Below, in pieces: positions 1-10,265 of a DNA stretch of 29,203 nt. How positions within the stretch are numbered: position 1 is the stretch's first letter; every line of letters starts with the position of its first letter. Origin of the DNA: Hymenopellis radicata (lineage: Eukaryota > Basidiomycota > Agaricomycetes > Agaricales > Physalacriaceae). The notes under the pieces are model-generated. The model made no database searches. It saw nothing but the letters and a program-made list of their open reading frames with translations, and was not told the origin of the DNA. The stretch is from positions 1 through 29,203 of the forward strand of contig JADNRX010000617.1 in NCBI GenBank assembly GCA_015501595.1, read 5' to 3'. Position numbers and translations under genes: made by a program.

Positions 1-2
1 TT

Positions 3-551
3 TCGCTTATCCTTGCCAAATTCAAAACACTCAGGCGCTTTCTGCGTATTCTTTTCGCAGATTTCAGACGCCGAGATGGGCTGGACAAGCGAACAAAGCG
101 CCATCGTTCCCTCGTTTCCTCATTTCTTCGCGGCAATACCAAGATCAAGGCTGCTGAGATCGTCAATCTCATCTATCATCATCGCTCTAGCCGGCTGACT
201 TACCTTTCTAATCACCGCGACGAGCTGCAACATATGTTTGATGGCTGGAAGGATCCCTCGGAACTTCGTTATGCTCGACCTGCAATATCTTGCTGGGCTA
301 TTCAGCTTGTCGGCCCGGCTTGTCGGAAGGAAATCGGTGATCTTACGGTTGATGAGCATCTCGATGAGTGGGAGGACGTAGAGCGAGATTTAGACGACCA
401 CGTTGCTGGTCCTCTACATGCTCGTCTTGCTGCTTCGAAGCGGCGAGATGCGCGGAAGAAGGACAACCGAGCAGTGGTGAATTGGGATGTCGTCGAGGCG
501 TTTAGGGTGAAAACGGTTGCAGAGACGTTCGGGCGTTGGGCAGAGCCATAG
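3..551 (+). CDS. 3' end of an agaricomycete-specific gene (partial)
   Basis: One frame is open from base 3 to the TAG at 549-551, about 182 codons, so the gene begins upstream of the window. The ATG at 234 is internal, because coding sense continues upstream of it. The product is basic and charged at its start (KTLRRFLRILF, then RRRDGLDKRTKRH). A block with EIVNLIYHHRSS and ELRYARPAISCWAIQLVG follows, and the C-terminus is charged. The order 'EIV-L-Y-HH', then 'ARPA-S-WA-QLVG', resembles an unnamed family common near transposons in agaricomycete genomes. That is recalled resemblance, not a search. Relative to that family the end at GRWAEP may be early, so this could be a decayed copy. Function unknown. 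Confidence 0.55.
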   Translation, partial: SLILAKFKTLRRFLRILFADFRRRDGLDKRTKRHRSLVSSFLRGNTKIKAAEIVNLIYHHRSSRLTYLSNHRDELQHMFDGWKDPSELRYARPAISCWAIQLVGPACRKEIGDLTVDEHLDEWEDVERDLDDHVAGPLHARLAASKRRDARKKDNRAVVNWDVVEAFRVKTVAETFGRWAEP

Positions 552-1246
552 CTGTACAAAATTGCCTAAAACCCCCTCCACTTGACAGAGAAACCTCAAT
601 ACAAAACCTCTTCACTTGGTAGCACAACACAGCCACCTGCCTGGCCCACCCGGCTCACCCGCCGCGACGTCCTCAGGCACTGCAAACCCCATTTAGCCTG
701 ATCCCCTCAGGGATATTAATTTGTCATTTCCTCCTGCCGCAGGGTGCGCGCCCGCATCGCTGTACCCCGTTCACGGCACGCACGCGGCATCCTATCCGCA
801 TTGGAACATCGGCATCCAACGGCACGTTTCTTGCATTCTGCTTCGGCATCCCTTCGGCACCTGTAGCATTGGCACATTCAGCAGCATATTCGGCACGGTC
901 AATTCCGTTTCTACGGTCGCCCATTTACCTACGCTATCAGGCAATACAGATCAATTACCGACGTCTACCCATTCTCCAGACAGTACTATTCAAACTGGGG
1001 TTGACCGACACTAGCACATGATCAAACTGGGCTCGACCGACACTAGCACGTAATCCCGTCGGTCACTTGTTCGATTTCCCGTTCTGTGGCTGTGCCCCAG
1101 TGTACTTACGCTGGTACCGTTCATGCGCCACGATGGATCGCGACGATGGACTGGGACAAGTGCAGTCAAGAATTTTCATTTACTCGCTCTACATCCCTTG
1201 AACCTTTGGCCATCTCGTAAATATGTACATTAAATACGTATGTACA
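552..1246. other. Non-coding stretch with TCGGCA-rich tract and a small tandem repeat
   Basis: No convincing coding frame. Bases about 770-905 repeat the words TCGGCA, GGCAC and GGCAT many times, like a degenerate short-period repeat. A 32-bp tandem duplication follows at 990-1053. From 1054 to 1246 I see nothing identifiable. Confidence 0.5.
990..1053 (+). repeat. Two-copy 32-bp tandem repeat
   Basis: Units at 990-1021 and 1022-1053 both start TCAAACTGGG and share GACCGACACTAGCAC. They differ at a few positions (GT versus CTC near the middle, ATGA versus GTAA at the end). Confidence 0.85.
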
Positions 1247-1894
1247 TCACGGCTTCTTATTTCTCACCTGACGCAGCAGGCCCTTTAGTACCCACTCCAC
1301 GTCGTCCCTTGCCGCCTGCCACTCTTTTCCTCCGACCGATTCTGCATCCGACGTCCCACGCTCGCTCTCCACAAATGATCTCCACCAGGAGAGGACCGCA
1401 ACCACGCTCAACATGCCGTTCTGACCTGGCACCGCCATCTTTTGCCACTCCTCTCCATATCCGTCTCGCCTCCACTCTCCATCCTCCCCACGTACGCGCC
1501 ATGACTCCTGCAAATGTGACTACCAAGGCATCCACGCCGCCAAGAAAGCCAGCCCAGTCTTCTCATCAACCACTATCCTCTTCTTCTGGCAGGTGCGCCC
1601 GTTGTTGATCCACGACGTTAGCAAATGGGGACGCATCCGAGGTCCAGGCAAGTTAAATTTCTTACCCTCCTCCACGGTGACCCACCCATGCTCACACTCT
1701 ATCTCCAACAATAGCCTCATCAAAGACAAAAGTGCGTCTCCGCCCTCCGCCTCCATGAACTCTTCAATAGCCTCCTTCAGCCAGCCCGGGGCATCTTTCA
1801 AAAGTGCGCTGCATGCGGATTTATTATCCTCTTCCGTCCCCACAGTCTCTCCTCCAAACTTCGGCGCGATCGAGGGCATTCCTGTGCGATTCAT
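1247..1894 (-). pseudogene. Agaricomycete unknown-family gene with one in-frame TAG
   Basis: The minus strand reads from ATG at 1894 to a stop at 1247-1249 in one frame, broken only by a TAG at 1520-1522. Before it: GWLKEAIEEFMEAEGG, then SLMRLLLEIECEHGW, ending LAFLAAWMPW. After it the same frame continues SHLQESWRVRG, PGQNGMLSVVAVLSWW and DDVEWVLKGLL. This order (acidic helical segment, Trp-rich WW...LQ..WR, then PG-NG-LSVVA-L-WW and a DVEWVL end) matches a family widespread in agaricomycetes as hypothetical proteins. The stop falls where a second Trp is expected, so TGG to TAG is the simplest explanation. The start lies only 6 bp from the MITE-like repeat at 1901. Recoding or a sequencing error would be alternatives. 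Confidence 0.65.
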
Positions 1895-1900
1895 AATAAA

Positions 1901-2075
1901 GACCTCAACGAGTCAGCGGATCACGCGGATATATCCGTACTCGATCCGCTCGGGCATCTCGGAGATCCGATCCGTATGATCCGTAGACCCGTGGCGGGTC
2001 GGATCGCATATGGATCGCGGATCAGCCTCTAGAGGCACGAGTACTCGTCGCGAGTACTCGTGTTGACTCGTGAAT
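1901..2075. repeat. MITE-like repeat, copy 1
   Basis: A GATCCG/CGGATC-rich segment with many small palindromes, such as GAGTACTCG next to CGAGTACTC. It starts near ACGAGTCA (1908-1915) and ends near TGACTCGT, its exact inverse, so it may carry its own 8-bp terminal inverted repeats. Its core (CGCTCGG, ATCTCGG, GATCCGA, CCGTGGCGGGTCGGATC, GGATCGCGGATC) recurs in direct orientation at 2808-2988. No coding potential. Confidence 0.7.
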
Positions 2076-2807
2076 ATTTAGAGATATATTTTAGCTTAAT
2101 TTACAAATTTTTACCAAGTCAAACGGGCCCTTGCATCGCCCAAATGAGCCGTACGCGTGAATTTCTCATGAATTCTCACGATCCGGCGATTGCCGAGAGG
2201 CCGCGTAAGCCTCTGATCGATGGCTAGATCTCCCTCATCTCTCTCTCCCACCACAACGACCACCACCCAGCGAGTGACGATTGTCGCCGCTGCCTCTCTG
2301 ACGATTGTCAGGAGGCCTCTGGGGTGTTTCCTTGGGCCCTGACTGCGTGCTGGGCTTGCTGCTGTCTCTATGACAGCAGCAACGGACGACTCACACCACA
2401 GCGCCGACTTCGGACGACGACGACGACGACTCGTGGACGACTGGTGGAGGATGCGCGACGCGGTAGCGGGGATGGGTAGCGGGATGTGCGACACGGAGAT
2501 GAGGATTCGAGTGAGGATGGATGGCGTATTGACGCGGTTATGAGCGGCGTGCGCGCTGATGGAGCGACCGCGACGACGACCACCACCACCCAACGACGAC
2601 GACGACCACCCACACCCTCACCACCCACACCCACATCAGCACACTACCTCTACCTCACCACACTACCTTCACCACCATCTCCACTACCGTCATCACCACC
2701 ATTCTGACTCCCACTATCCTCCCGCCACCACGCAGTCCGCATCATGCGCAGCTGAATGTCCCCGTGCCATTGCCCGGGGATGCTCATCGCGCATGAATGG
2801 ATTTGAG
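2076..2807. other. Non-coding, GAC/CAC-rich low-complexity stretch
   Basis: Between the two MITE-like copies. Bases about 2410-2440 and 2560-2610 are GAC-triplet rich, and 2610-2700 is CAC/ACC rich. The open frames here, including a 160-codon one on minus, have Arg/Val/Thr-rich low-complexity translations and are not credible genes. Confidence 0.55.
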
Positions 2808-2988
2808 TGCGTTGAATACTCGAGTTTACTCGAGTACTCGACCCGCTCGGCGATCTCGGTGATCCGACTCGTCTTGATCCGTAATCCGTGGCGGGTCGGA
2901 TCAGATAAGGATCGCGGATCGGCAGTTTTGGCCACGGGTACTCGCGTGATGGATCGCGGATCTGACCCGGGTTTGACTCGTTGAGGTC
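2808..2988. repeat. MITE-like repeat, copy 2
   Basis: Same core as copy 1 in direct orientation: CCGCTCGG, ATCTCGG, GATCCG, CCGTGGCGGGTCGGATC, GGATCGCGGATC. It ends TGACTCGTTGAGGTC (2974-2988), the exact reverse complement of the 15 bases at 1901-1915 that start copy 1. So the pair could be two solo copies or the two ends of one 1.09-kb unit. Confidence 0.7.
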
Positions 2989-2989
2989 T

Positions 2990-5056
2990 CTAATTCATAA
3001 CTTCTGCCAATGTCGTTGCTCCTCCCGTCATACTCTCCCCTGATGTCATTATTCCTTCCATCATACTCTCCCCTCCCGTCGTAGTCTCCGTAGCGGCGCT
3101 GCCGTCTGTTCCCACCTTTTTCTTCTTGCGGCTTCCCGAACTGCGCCCTCCCTCCCCGCTTTCCTTCGCTCCTGACACTTTCCCCTTTTTCCTGCGCGTC
3201 CTGGATGGCGCGTCACTGGGCGCGTCACCGGGCGATAAAGCCGGATCCAGAAGGCTGCCCTCTGCAATCGTGAGTCTCGCGGCCGCCACGAGCTCCTCCT
3301 CAGACGTATTTTCGTCCATCATTCCCTTCTGATACAGAATTGCCAAGCCAGCCGACTTCAACTTCTGATGGACGAAGTTCTCGTTCCTTTCGATCTCCTC
3401 GGCGGTCCGCCTAATCCCAAGTTCGTCATAATACATCCACCCCCGCGCTCTGTGGCGTGGCTCCCGCCCTTTTTCTCTTCTTCTTCTTCTTCCCCTGTTC
3501 CAACACTTCATCGTTATCCTGCGGAATAAAGAACTCAGCATCCGATGAGTCTGAATCGGACTTGTCGTCCGACCCGCTTTCTGAGGAATCATCGTCGGAG
3601 TCCTCCATGCTCAAGAGCTTTTCTAGCGCAGCCGCAGTCACCATCTTCCCGCCCACAGTGGTTGTCTTCAACGCCGATGCTGCCTCCATGGGTAGCATCA
3701 CGACATCGTCTCCGGTATCCACACTCTCACCCGGCCCGACATCCGCACCCGGTCCGTGTAGCGCCGCACCTGCGGTTTCTATATTGTTGGATTGGGCGGG
3801 GGCTGGTACATTGCTGGATTGAGCGTTCAGAAGGGGAGCTCACGCTACGTCAGGTATAACGACGCATTGGCGCTCCTCTGCTGAATAACACGTCTCGAGG
3901 TATTGTGCCCATTGACCGAGCAGTTTCGCAAGCTCTGTCGGGCCGAGCCATTCTTGAAAGGACAATGGTATGGGAGCACTATTTTTACTTGTGCTGTAAC
4001 TAATAACTCGTCAATGACAGGTTATTGTTTATTGCATCTCTACTCACCTTTTGGTGCTGATCTCGCCATTGGCCTCGCTAGTGGGCCCTCCCGCCAGTGT
4101 GAACAGGCGCATGAAAGTTCTCTCCTCGCAGCCTCGGTTTATATCACCAAGAAAATTCTCCAAATTCGCTACCGCACTAGAAACCTTTTCAGCGAGTAAT
4201 TCTCCACCACGACATAAGCAATACGTACGCGGCTCGATCCTCCGGCGCTCGCGAAGGCGGCGACGTCAACAGTGTTTGATACTTCTCCTTCTTGCGAGTC
4301 CCCTCCTCCTTCGCCATTTTCTCATACTTCTTCTGTTCCTCCTTGGGCAGCGCTTTCAACATGTCCCGTGCAACTTCATTCCTGAATGTCACCTTTGGCA
4401 GCTTGGACTTCTTGTCAGCGACTGTCGCCCACTTCTCGGCGATTGCCTTGTCGACGTTGTGGCCCGTATCCTTATTCTCGCGGCGAAAGATATGCGAGGC
4501 ATGAGGTTGCTTCGGCGCCTTCGTCGCTCCCGCTAGACGCGCCATCAGAATCTCATAGGTGTCTGTGGCATCGCGACGCATCAGGCATCAGGCTTCTGAG
4601 ATGCTTGCGAAATTTCTTGGCGTGGTAGACAAGCCATCGCCGCAAGACCTGGAGGGAGCACGTAACAGTCAATACATGCCCTACAATTACAATCGCTTTA
4701 CGCACCGTGTTTATTCTGGTAATATGAGCCCATTTCGCCTTCACCTCGTCGTCTGACAATGCTGAGTCATCGTCGGGGACCACTTTCAGTGGATCGTAAT
4801 CCTTCAGTTCGGACGGCTCCTCAGTATCCTTCATCGGGTAGGGGAAGTGGAAGTGGTAGAGATTTTGCAGTCCCTTCATGTACTCGTCGGCGGCCTGCCA
4901 ACCAGTATCCACAGTGTCTGCAAACTTCGGCACCAAGGGTAAAAATATCTTGGCCCTCAAACCGTCCATCCATCCTTTACGATTTCCTCGCTCGCTTTTC
5001 AACTTCTTGACATATTTCTGCTTCCCGCCAACGGATGGCGTCTTCGTGCGTGCCAT
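2990..5056 (-). pseudogene. Frameshifted multi-exon agaricomycete unknown-family gene
   Basis: Starts at ATG 5056: MARTKTPSVGGKQKYVKKLK, GWMDGLRAKIF, then FHFPYPMKDTEEP, a signature I associate with an unnamed agaricomycete family. Exon 1 is 5056-4691; intron 4690-4649 (42 nt) leads to VLRRWLVYHAKKFRKH. A tandem 7-bp duplication (GCATCAG at 4578-4584 and 4585-4591) then shifts the frame. The shifted frame continues YEILMARLAGATKAPK and FRNEVARDMLKALP. A 40-nt intron (4224-4185, AAG acceptor) leads to ANLENFLGDINRG and TLAGGPTSEANGEI. After a further intron (from 4047) the natural continuation WLGPTELAKLLGQWAQYLE is again out of phase and stops at 3840-3842. The Ser/Asp-rich, Lys-rich tail (about 3722-2990) is in other frames. 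Two disruptions make it a pseudogene. Function unknown. Confidence 0.65.
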
Positions 5057-5247
5057 TGAGACGGGAGGTGTAACCGACGGACAATGTGGCGAGACACACT
5101 TCTGACACGGCGAATCGGGCGAATTATTCTGGAAACAGGAATGTGCCGTCTGGCAGCTGCCGTCTCACACATTTCAATTTCCACTCCAACCTTATCTACA
5201 TCAGGACTCTTAGGACCCGACTCTCCATCTCTTTCCCATCATCGCCC

Positions 5248-5860
5248 ATGTCCATCCCGTCTGTTCAAGATACGTCTTCTGCTGGCGATGCCAAAGCATC
5301 CCCAGCCGAGGTCACATCCCCCGGCATCGGTTCGTTGTGATTTATGTCCCCGCTGTCCTCTCTAATCTTCGTCCTCTTAGACGGCATGATATCTCCGCCC
5401 CGTATCCTGCAGCGCCAGCTCCTCCTGCGTGGTTCCCGGCGCAATGTGTTTATGACCCGCTCATTGCCCAGGACGCTTATGTTGAAGACGACTACCCTCT
5501 TCGCTCTGGCGTATTGTATCAGTCCGTGCCGCGTGGCCCCCTCAAGCCCGCCTACCTGCCCGCTGCGCCTGACGGTAGCAAGACGTTCTTCTACTGTATC
5601 ACCGTCGGCATCAAAGTCGGCATTGTCACTGATGCGTAAGTTCGCGCGCTCTCTCACTTGTCTCACTATAGCAATCTCACTATTGTCTTTTAGCTCTCTC
5701 GCCGCCGAGTACACAACGGTGTCTCCGGAGGCTTCAAGAAGAAGAGGCACAGTCATTCCGCCGCCCTTCAATACTTCAATGAGGACCTTGCTGCCGGCAA
5801 GGTCACAATTGGCAAATGGCGCAAGTCTCGCTGCGACCGGTATGGCCCTACTTTTGCTTT
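5248..5860 (+). pseudogene. Degenerate gene with one RNase H1 N-terminal-like module
   Basis: An ATG at 5248 opens a 30-codon frame (MSIPSVQDTSS...). From about 5340 another frame reads a Pro/Ala-rich stretch (PYPAAPAPPAWFPAQ) and then KTFFYCITVGIKVGIVTD up to a good GTAAGT donor at 5637. After TTTTAG at about 5695 one frame gives NGVSGGFKKKRHSHSAALQY and FNEDLAAGKVT. The pattern Y-C-VG-K-VGI, V-GVSGG-KK, AL-YFNE-AAG fits the small RNase H1 N-terminal (viroplasmin-like) fold, which binds RNA/DNA hybrids in known members. The downstream half is one base out of phase with the spliced upstream half, so I treat the gene as degenerate. The start and the joining of the first frames are uncertain. 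Confidence 0.45.
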
Positions 5861-6898
5861 TTCCAATACTTACTTACCCCTTGCGAATCCCTAGACTTGT
5901 CTGTGCCGGCTGCATTTTAGTCTAGGGAAATTTCTTAGCCGGCGTTGAATATCCCCGATTGGCGTTCTGTACCGCGTTTTGTATCACGTGTCCTCGTTAT
6001 AGTTCCTTAAATGCCATGACGCTTATCATACTCATCTGAACCGTAGCTACCATGTCGACGCCCAGAAAACTCCGCACGCCTGACATCGATGATGACCTCA
6101 TCGTGCTGTTCACTGATTCTGAAGATGAACGCGCCTCTTCTCCCTCCATCTCCGACAAACCTCCACAGTCAACCTCGTCTACTCTTGTCTCCGCACCACA
6201 CGACAACGATAACGACGACCTCACTGCCGCATTTGCGGCACTATCCGTAGCGTCCCCTTCTAGAATCTACGCTGTGCATGAGGATGGGACCACGCGCGTT
6301 ACGCCTCATTAGTTGTCACTTCCTCAGTCTTATTTGATTTATGCTGAACCTGCGCCAGGTCGGATGCTGGATACGCCCAGAAACAATTGAAATCTCAGCT
6401 CCAACTCATTTCCCCCAAGAAATGTCCGAACAAAAAGCGTGCACTCACATATGTTGTTTTCGTGGGTAAGATACCCGGCGTCTACGCTACTTGGTATGCC
6501 CATTTTGGTCCTAGCCCGTACAGCCTTCTCATCGCACTTCAGGGACACCTGCGAGGAACAGATCGCTCAAGAGACATGCGCCATCTACCAAGGCTATCGC
6601 TCCCGGGCTATAGCAGATGCGGCGTATGACCACGCGTCTAAGCGTCGTTTAGTGCACCCGACGTCTGCACCCCGTCAGTCCTACAGCTCCCGGCGTGTGG
6701 AAGCTCCCGTTCCTGTCCTCTGGACAGCCCCAACTCCGCTCAGCGCCGGCTTGAGACGTCAAGCATGGTACACTATCTTCTCTGGCACTCAACCCGGAAT
6801 CTACAATAATCAGTAAGTCTCTTGCCCTCATATGCATCTTGTTTCGATAACAACTGTTTCTTCTATTAGTATCGAAGCCGCTTTCCATCACGTCGGTA

Positions 6899-6909
6899 TC
6901 ATCAGGAAA
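6899..6909 (+). repeat. Left terminal inverted repeat of the insertion
   Basis: TCATCAGGAAA; the exact reverse complement lies at 11387-11397. CGGTA lies immediately outside at 6894-6898. Confidence 0.65.
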
Positions 6910-7283
6910 CAGCCTTTGGACTCTGGACAACTCAGAGAGTCTGCTCTGAATCAAGTTGAGCAGGAGCAACAGAGCAGCCTTGAGTTGGCTCCCAGCTACC
7001 TGAGCTAACAGGCACTTGCCCAAGCTCACTTGAGCTGCTCTGGGTCATCTAGAGTCAACCCAGTATAATTGAAACAGTGCATCATGAGTTGAGCTCTGTC
7101 AAGTCGATGCAAGCAACCCCAGGAAGGTCTGAGAAGACACTTGAGTCAACCAGAAGGATTTGAGGAACAGGTAAATATTTATGTGCTCACTTAGGTAGCT
7201 ATCGAAAAATTTCTACAGATTAGACTCAAATTTAAACACACCTCAGTGCGTGCGTGCGGCAAGGGTACCAAGACTAGATACCA

Positions 7284-7778
7284 ATGTATGGAATAGACAC
7301 CTCTGACAGGTCCAACTACTCTCCTACAGCATCTTTAAGCTCGTTCGCGAGCGGGAGATGGACAATATACAACCTCCAGGCACTTAATGTGATGACCGAT
7401 ACGATCGTGGACGTGGGCACAATGGTTGCAGAGTGCGGAAGTGGGATGATGGCTCTGACTGGGATGGAGCCGATTGAGGTCTGGGCAGCGAATGCAAACA
7501 TGCCTATGCTGAGTTCCCGGTCGTCGTACCGTGGGTCTCACCCTACTATGCCTACGCCGACCTCGTCGGCGATCCTGCTGTCGTCTGCCAGCTCCCACGT
7601 CCCGTCGGCTTTCTCTGCGGACAGGCCGAAGAAGAAGAAGAACATCTTCGGCAAGACGAAGAGCGAACCCATCCCGATTCCCAACATTCCAACTTATACC
7701 CTCTACACCTACTCTGAAGAGGCATTCACGTCATCTGAGCGCGGCGTCGCCGTACATGCCACGCACGACGTCTCCTAG
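7284..7778 (+). CDS. Hypothetical open frame inside the insertion
   Basis: A 164-codon frame from ATG 7284 to TAG 7776-7778. The product is Ser/Met/Thr-rich with a basic patch (RPKKKKNIFGKTKSEP) and a Pro/Tyr-rich segment (IPNIPTYTLYTYSEEAF). The next frame carries on plausibly (LPQRASSAADLQQVLLPE) to about 7953, so an intron or frameshift may join them. I recognise no family. It lies wholly within the inserted element and could be a captured host-gene fragment or a chance frame. Confidence 0.3.
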   Translation: MYGIDTSDRSNYSPTASLSSFASGRWTIYNLQALNVMTDTIVDVGTMVAECGSGMMALTGMEPIEVWAANANMPMLSSRSSYRGSHPTMPTPTSSAILLSSASSHVPSAFSADRPKKKKNIFGKTKSEPIPIPNIPTYTLYTYSEEAFTSSERGVAVHATHDVS

Positions 7779-8412
7779 GCCGAACCCCGAACGACTCCCC
7801 CCCCCACTTCCGCAGCGCGCCTCCTCCGCTGCCGACCTACAGCAAGTACTTCTCCCCGAGACGCTCGGCAACCAGCTGCTTCCCAACTCGGCCACGTACG
7901 CGACGCTCAGGTCGTTATTCCTCGGCATATCCGCTGCAGTTTGCAAAGGGCGGTAATCCTTTCACTGGGTGCGGCCTGGCAATGTATGGAGTGATGGGCG
8001 GTGTTTTAAAGGGAACGAGGGGAACCAGTGTTATTGCAGGTATGTTGAGCGGTGGGAGGCAACCGGGAGAGGGCGTCAATGTGAGGGTAGAGCCTGGGCC
8101 ACGCGCTGGCTGGAGGATATGAAGGCAGAGGACGGTCAGGGACTAGAAAAACTGAGTCAGAAAAGGTGATGAATGGAAATAGAACACGTACTGTGGGAAG
8201 AGAGGACGAAGAGGCGCAGAACAAGTTACAGCATCCTAATGCACGTCTCACTCTAGGACTGCTTCGGTTCAGTTTTCCGTCGTTGTCGCTGGAGTAAGTA
8301 GTATCTGGGACTGGTGCGATGCCCATGTCCCAAGCTCGGCTCATTGGACACAGTGCGAGATCCGTCATGATGGTGGGAGGGCAAGTCGGACGATGCCCAA
8401 ACGCCCTTGATC

Positions 8413-8451
8413 ACCACTTGGATGATCGGACCGGGCTGTTTCGACAACTTC
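8413..8451 (+). repeat. Direct repeat copy 1 (partner 9101-9140)
   Basis: ACCACTTGGATGATCGGACC followed by GGGCTGTTT and ACAACTT. The partner reads ACCACTCGGATGATCGGACC, GAGCCGTTTT, ACAACTT. Weaker similarity seems to extend a few bases to the left. Confidence 0.75.
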
Positions 8452-9100
8452 AACCTGTCCCACATTCCTGGCCATTTAGGCAATTACCGGTTCATGCAAG
8501 GACGTCTCGTCGGGATCAAGAAGTTGTCGTGCTTATTCCAAGGTGGGAGTCTGAGGTACAGATGCGAGCGCGCCACGGCATCTGGGTGTGGGAGTGCGAG
8601 ACACGTCCTGAGAGGTAGTCTGTGCCCACTCAGACGATTTTCGAGATAACGAGGACGAACGTCGTGGGGCACGTCTTAGCGAGACGCCGCGAGTCTAGGA
8701 AATATTTAGTAGGCATAGTCTAAAGAAATGTGTACACACCTTGCGCGGGTTGCAACCCGAGTAAGACAAACCTTTTCGCCCTATGCTCTCGCCTTTTCAG
8801 ATCCAAATACGACTACTTGGTCAATTATTTCTAATCTATCGAAAGGCTGTTGCTTGAATGATAGAATTAGTGGTTAAATGACAGCGATAGACGATGAGAT
8901 GGAAGAGAGAACGGGCAACGTGCTCCGTTCAAGCTAGCATTTTCGAGGTTGTAAACCGGCACGGAAGAGGTCTGAAGGGTGCGGTAAGGGCCAGAGTAAC
9001 ACCTGATACAAAGACGTCCAAGACCAGATCATAACGAGGCAAGCACGATGGGTCGTGGTAGTCGTAAAGCAAGTGTACTTGACAGAAAACACCTTCAACC

Positions 9101-9140
9101 ACCACTCGGATGATCGGACCGAGCCGTTTTGAACAACTTG
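9101..9140 (+). repeat. Direct repeat copy 2 (partner 8413-8451)
   Basis: Same element as 8413-8451 with a few substitutions and one inserted base, about 690 bp downstream in the same orientation. Confidence 0.75.
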
Positions 9141-9565
9141 GACGACCTCCAGCGCGACAACGAAGGCAGTTGACACCGTAAATTTTGGCGGGATGCATTC
9201 CTGCCATATGTTAGAATGTTTTATTTTTTGGTCACTTTTTTGGTCTACATGAAGATGATACTTGTACTTATCAGCGCTACGCTGTCTCAAGACGCGAGAT
9301 GCGGTACACGTTGGGCTATACCATGTGATATAAATGTCAAGTATGTTTACTTAGTTCTTTACCTCACTATTTCTAGCCACTTTGTGCCAGTGTTCAGTGT
9401 CAGCGACGCCGTTTGAACAATGGTCGGATGACGGGACGGCGATCCGAACAGCATTTGATCACTGTTCGGAGTCGTCTCTCTCTCATTTCAACCACCACCA
9501 TCCACATTACAAAACTCTTCCGTGGGCCGCTTCTCGCCTCTCTCGCGGTGTACAGCTGGGCGGCT

Positions 9566-10265
9566 ACCGCATAAGCCCTAGACAGGCAGCTCGTTTCTGG
9601 CAACGGCGCCGTCGACTTTGGACTCGGCGTCAAGCAGCACTCAACCATATACGCGCTGGGCTATTCGAGAGTAGAAGGAATGGACGTTTCCCCGTCTGCA
9701 GGCGGGCAGTGTCTCTGTGCGTTTTGTTTCTTGCCCGCCTCTATCTATCCTGAAGGACGTGCCAGATTATGGCGGCGATGCCACAGCCGTCGGCTATGCA
9801 TACACAACCATGCCCCCCTAATTCGTCCTCTTTTCACCTCCCACCACCATCATCGGTCACCTTTGCTGCTGCCTTCTTTCTCCTCTTTTCTCCTTCATTT
9901 CCGGTTCACCCTCGTGCCGACTGGACAACTGAGCTACCTACGCGTAAGCCCTGTCAGAACAGGCCGCATTTACACGATTGGCGCCGTCGACTGGAGAAGT
10001 CGCCGTTAAGCCACGCCCCGCCCTGCTGCATCCCACGGACAGGCTCTGTACGAGCGTGGTTAAGACGGTCAGCTGTGCCCTCTGTAGGCGAACAGCGTTG
10101 TGGTGCGTTTTTATTTGTTGCTATCTCCATGCTCAGAGAAGCTGGCGTCAAGCAGCGCCCATCGCTCAGATGATCTGCAAGTCCGACGGCGGAAGGAACG
10201 TATGCTACGCCATCTGCAGGCTGGCAGCATTGTGGTGCGTTTCATTCTGTTTACTCGCTCGCATC
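9566..10265 (+). repeat. Three degenerate copies of a module of roughly 130-200 bp
   Basis: Copy 1 (about 9566-9735) has AAGCCCTAGACAG, GGCGCCGTCGACT, GGCGTCAAGCAGC and TCTGCAGGCGGGCAG. Copy 2 (about 9936-10115) has AAGCCCTGTCAGAACAG, GGCGCCGTCGACTGG and TCTGTAGGCGAACAGCG. Copy 3 (about 10141-10265) has GGCGTCAAGCAGC and TCTGCAGGCTGGCAGCA. Copies 2 and 3 share TTGTGGTGCGTTT after the last block. One frame per copy gives a related peptide: PSAGGQCLCAF, PSVGEQRCGAF, PSAGWQHCGAF. This suggests a once-coding repeated exon. Confidence 0.5.

Larger units (their letters stand above)
7779..9380. other. Insertion interior without a recognisable gene
   Basis: Several 60-120-codon frames on both strands overlap each other and show no motif. 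The only clear structure is a direct repeat (8413-8451 and 9101-9140). Confidence 0.4.

Noticed and set aside
2111..2593. 160-codon minus-strand frame
   Set aside because: Arg/Ser/Val low-complexity translation from GAC-triplet DNA; no domain, and it overlaps the edge of the MITE-like region.
5265..5771. 168-codon minus-strand frame opposite the viroplasmin-like gene
   Set aside because: The plus strand has the recognisable module and a good GTAAGT donor; the minus frame is its shadow.
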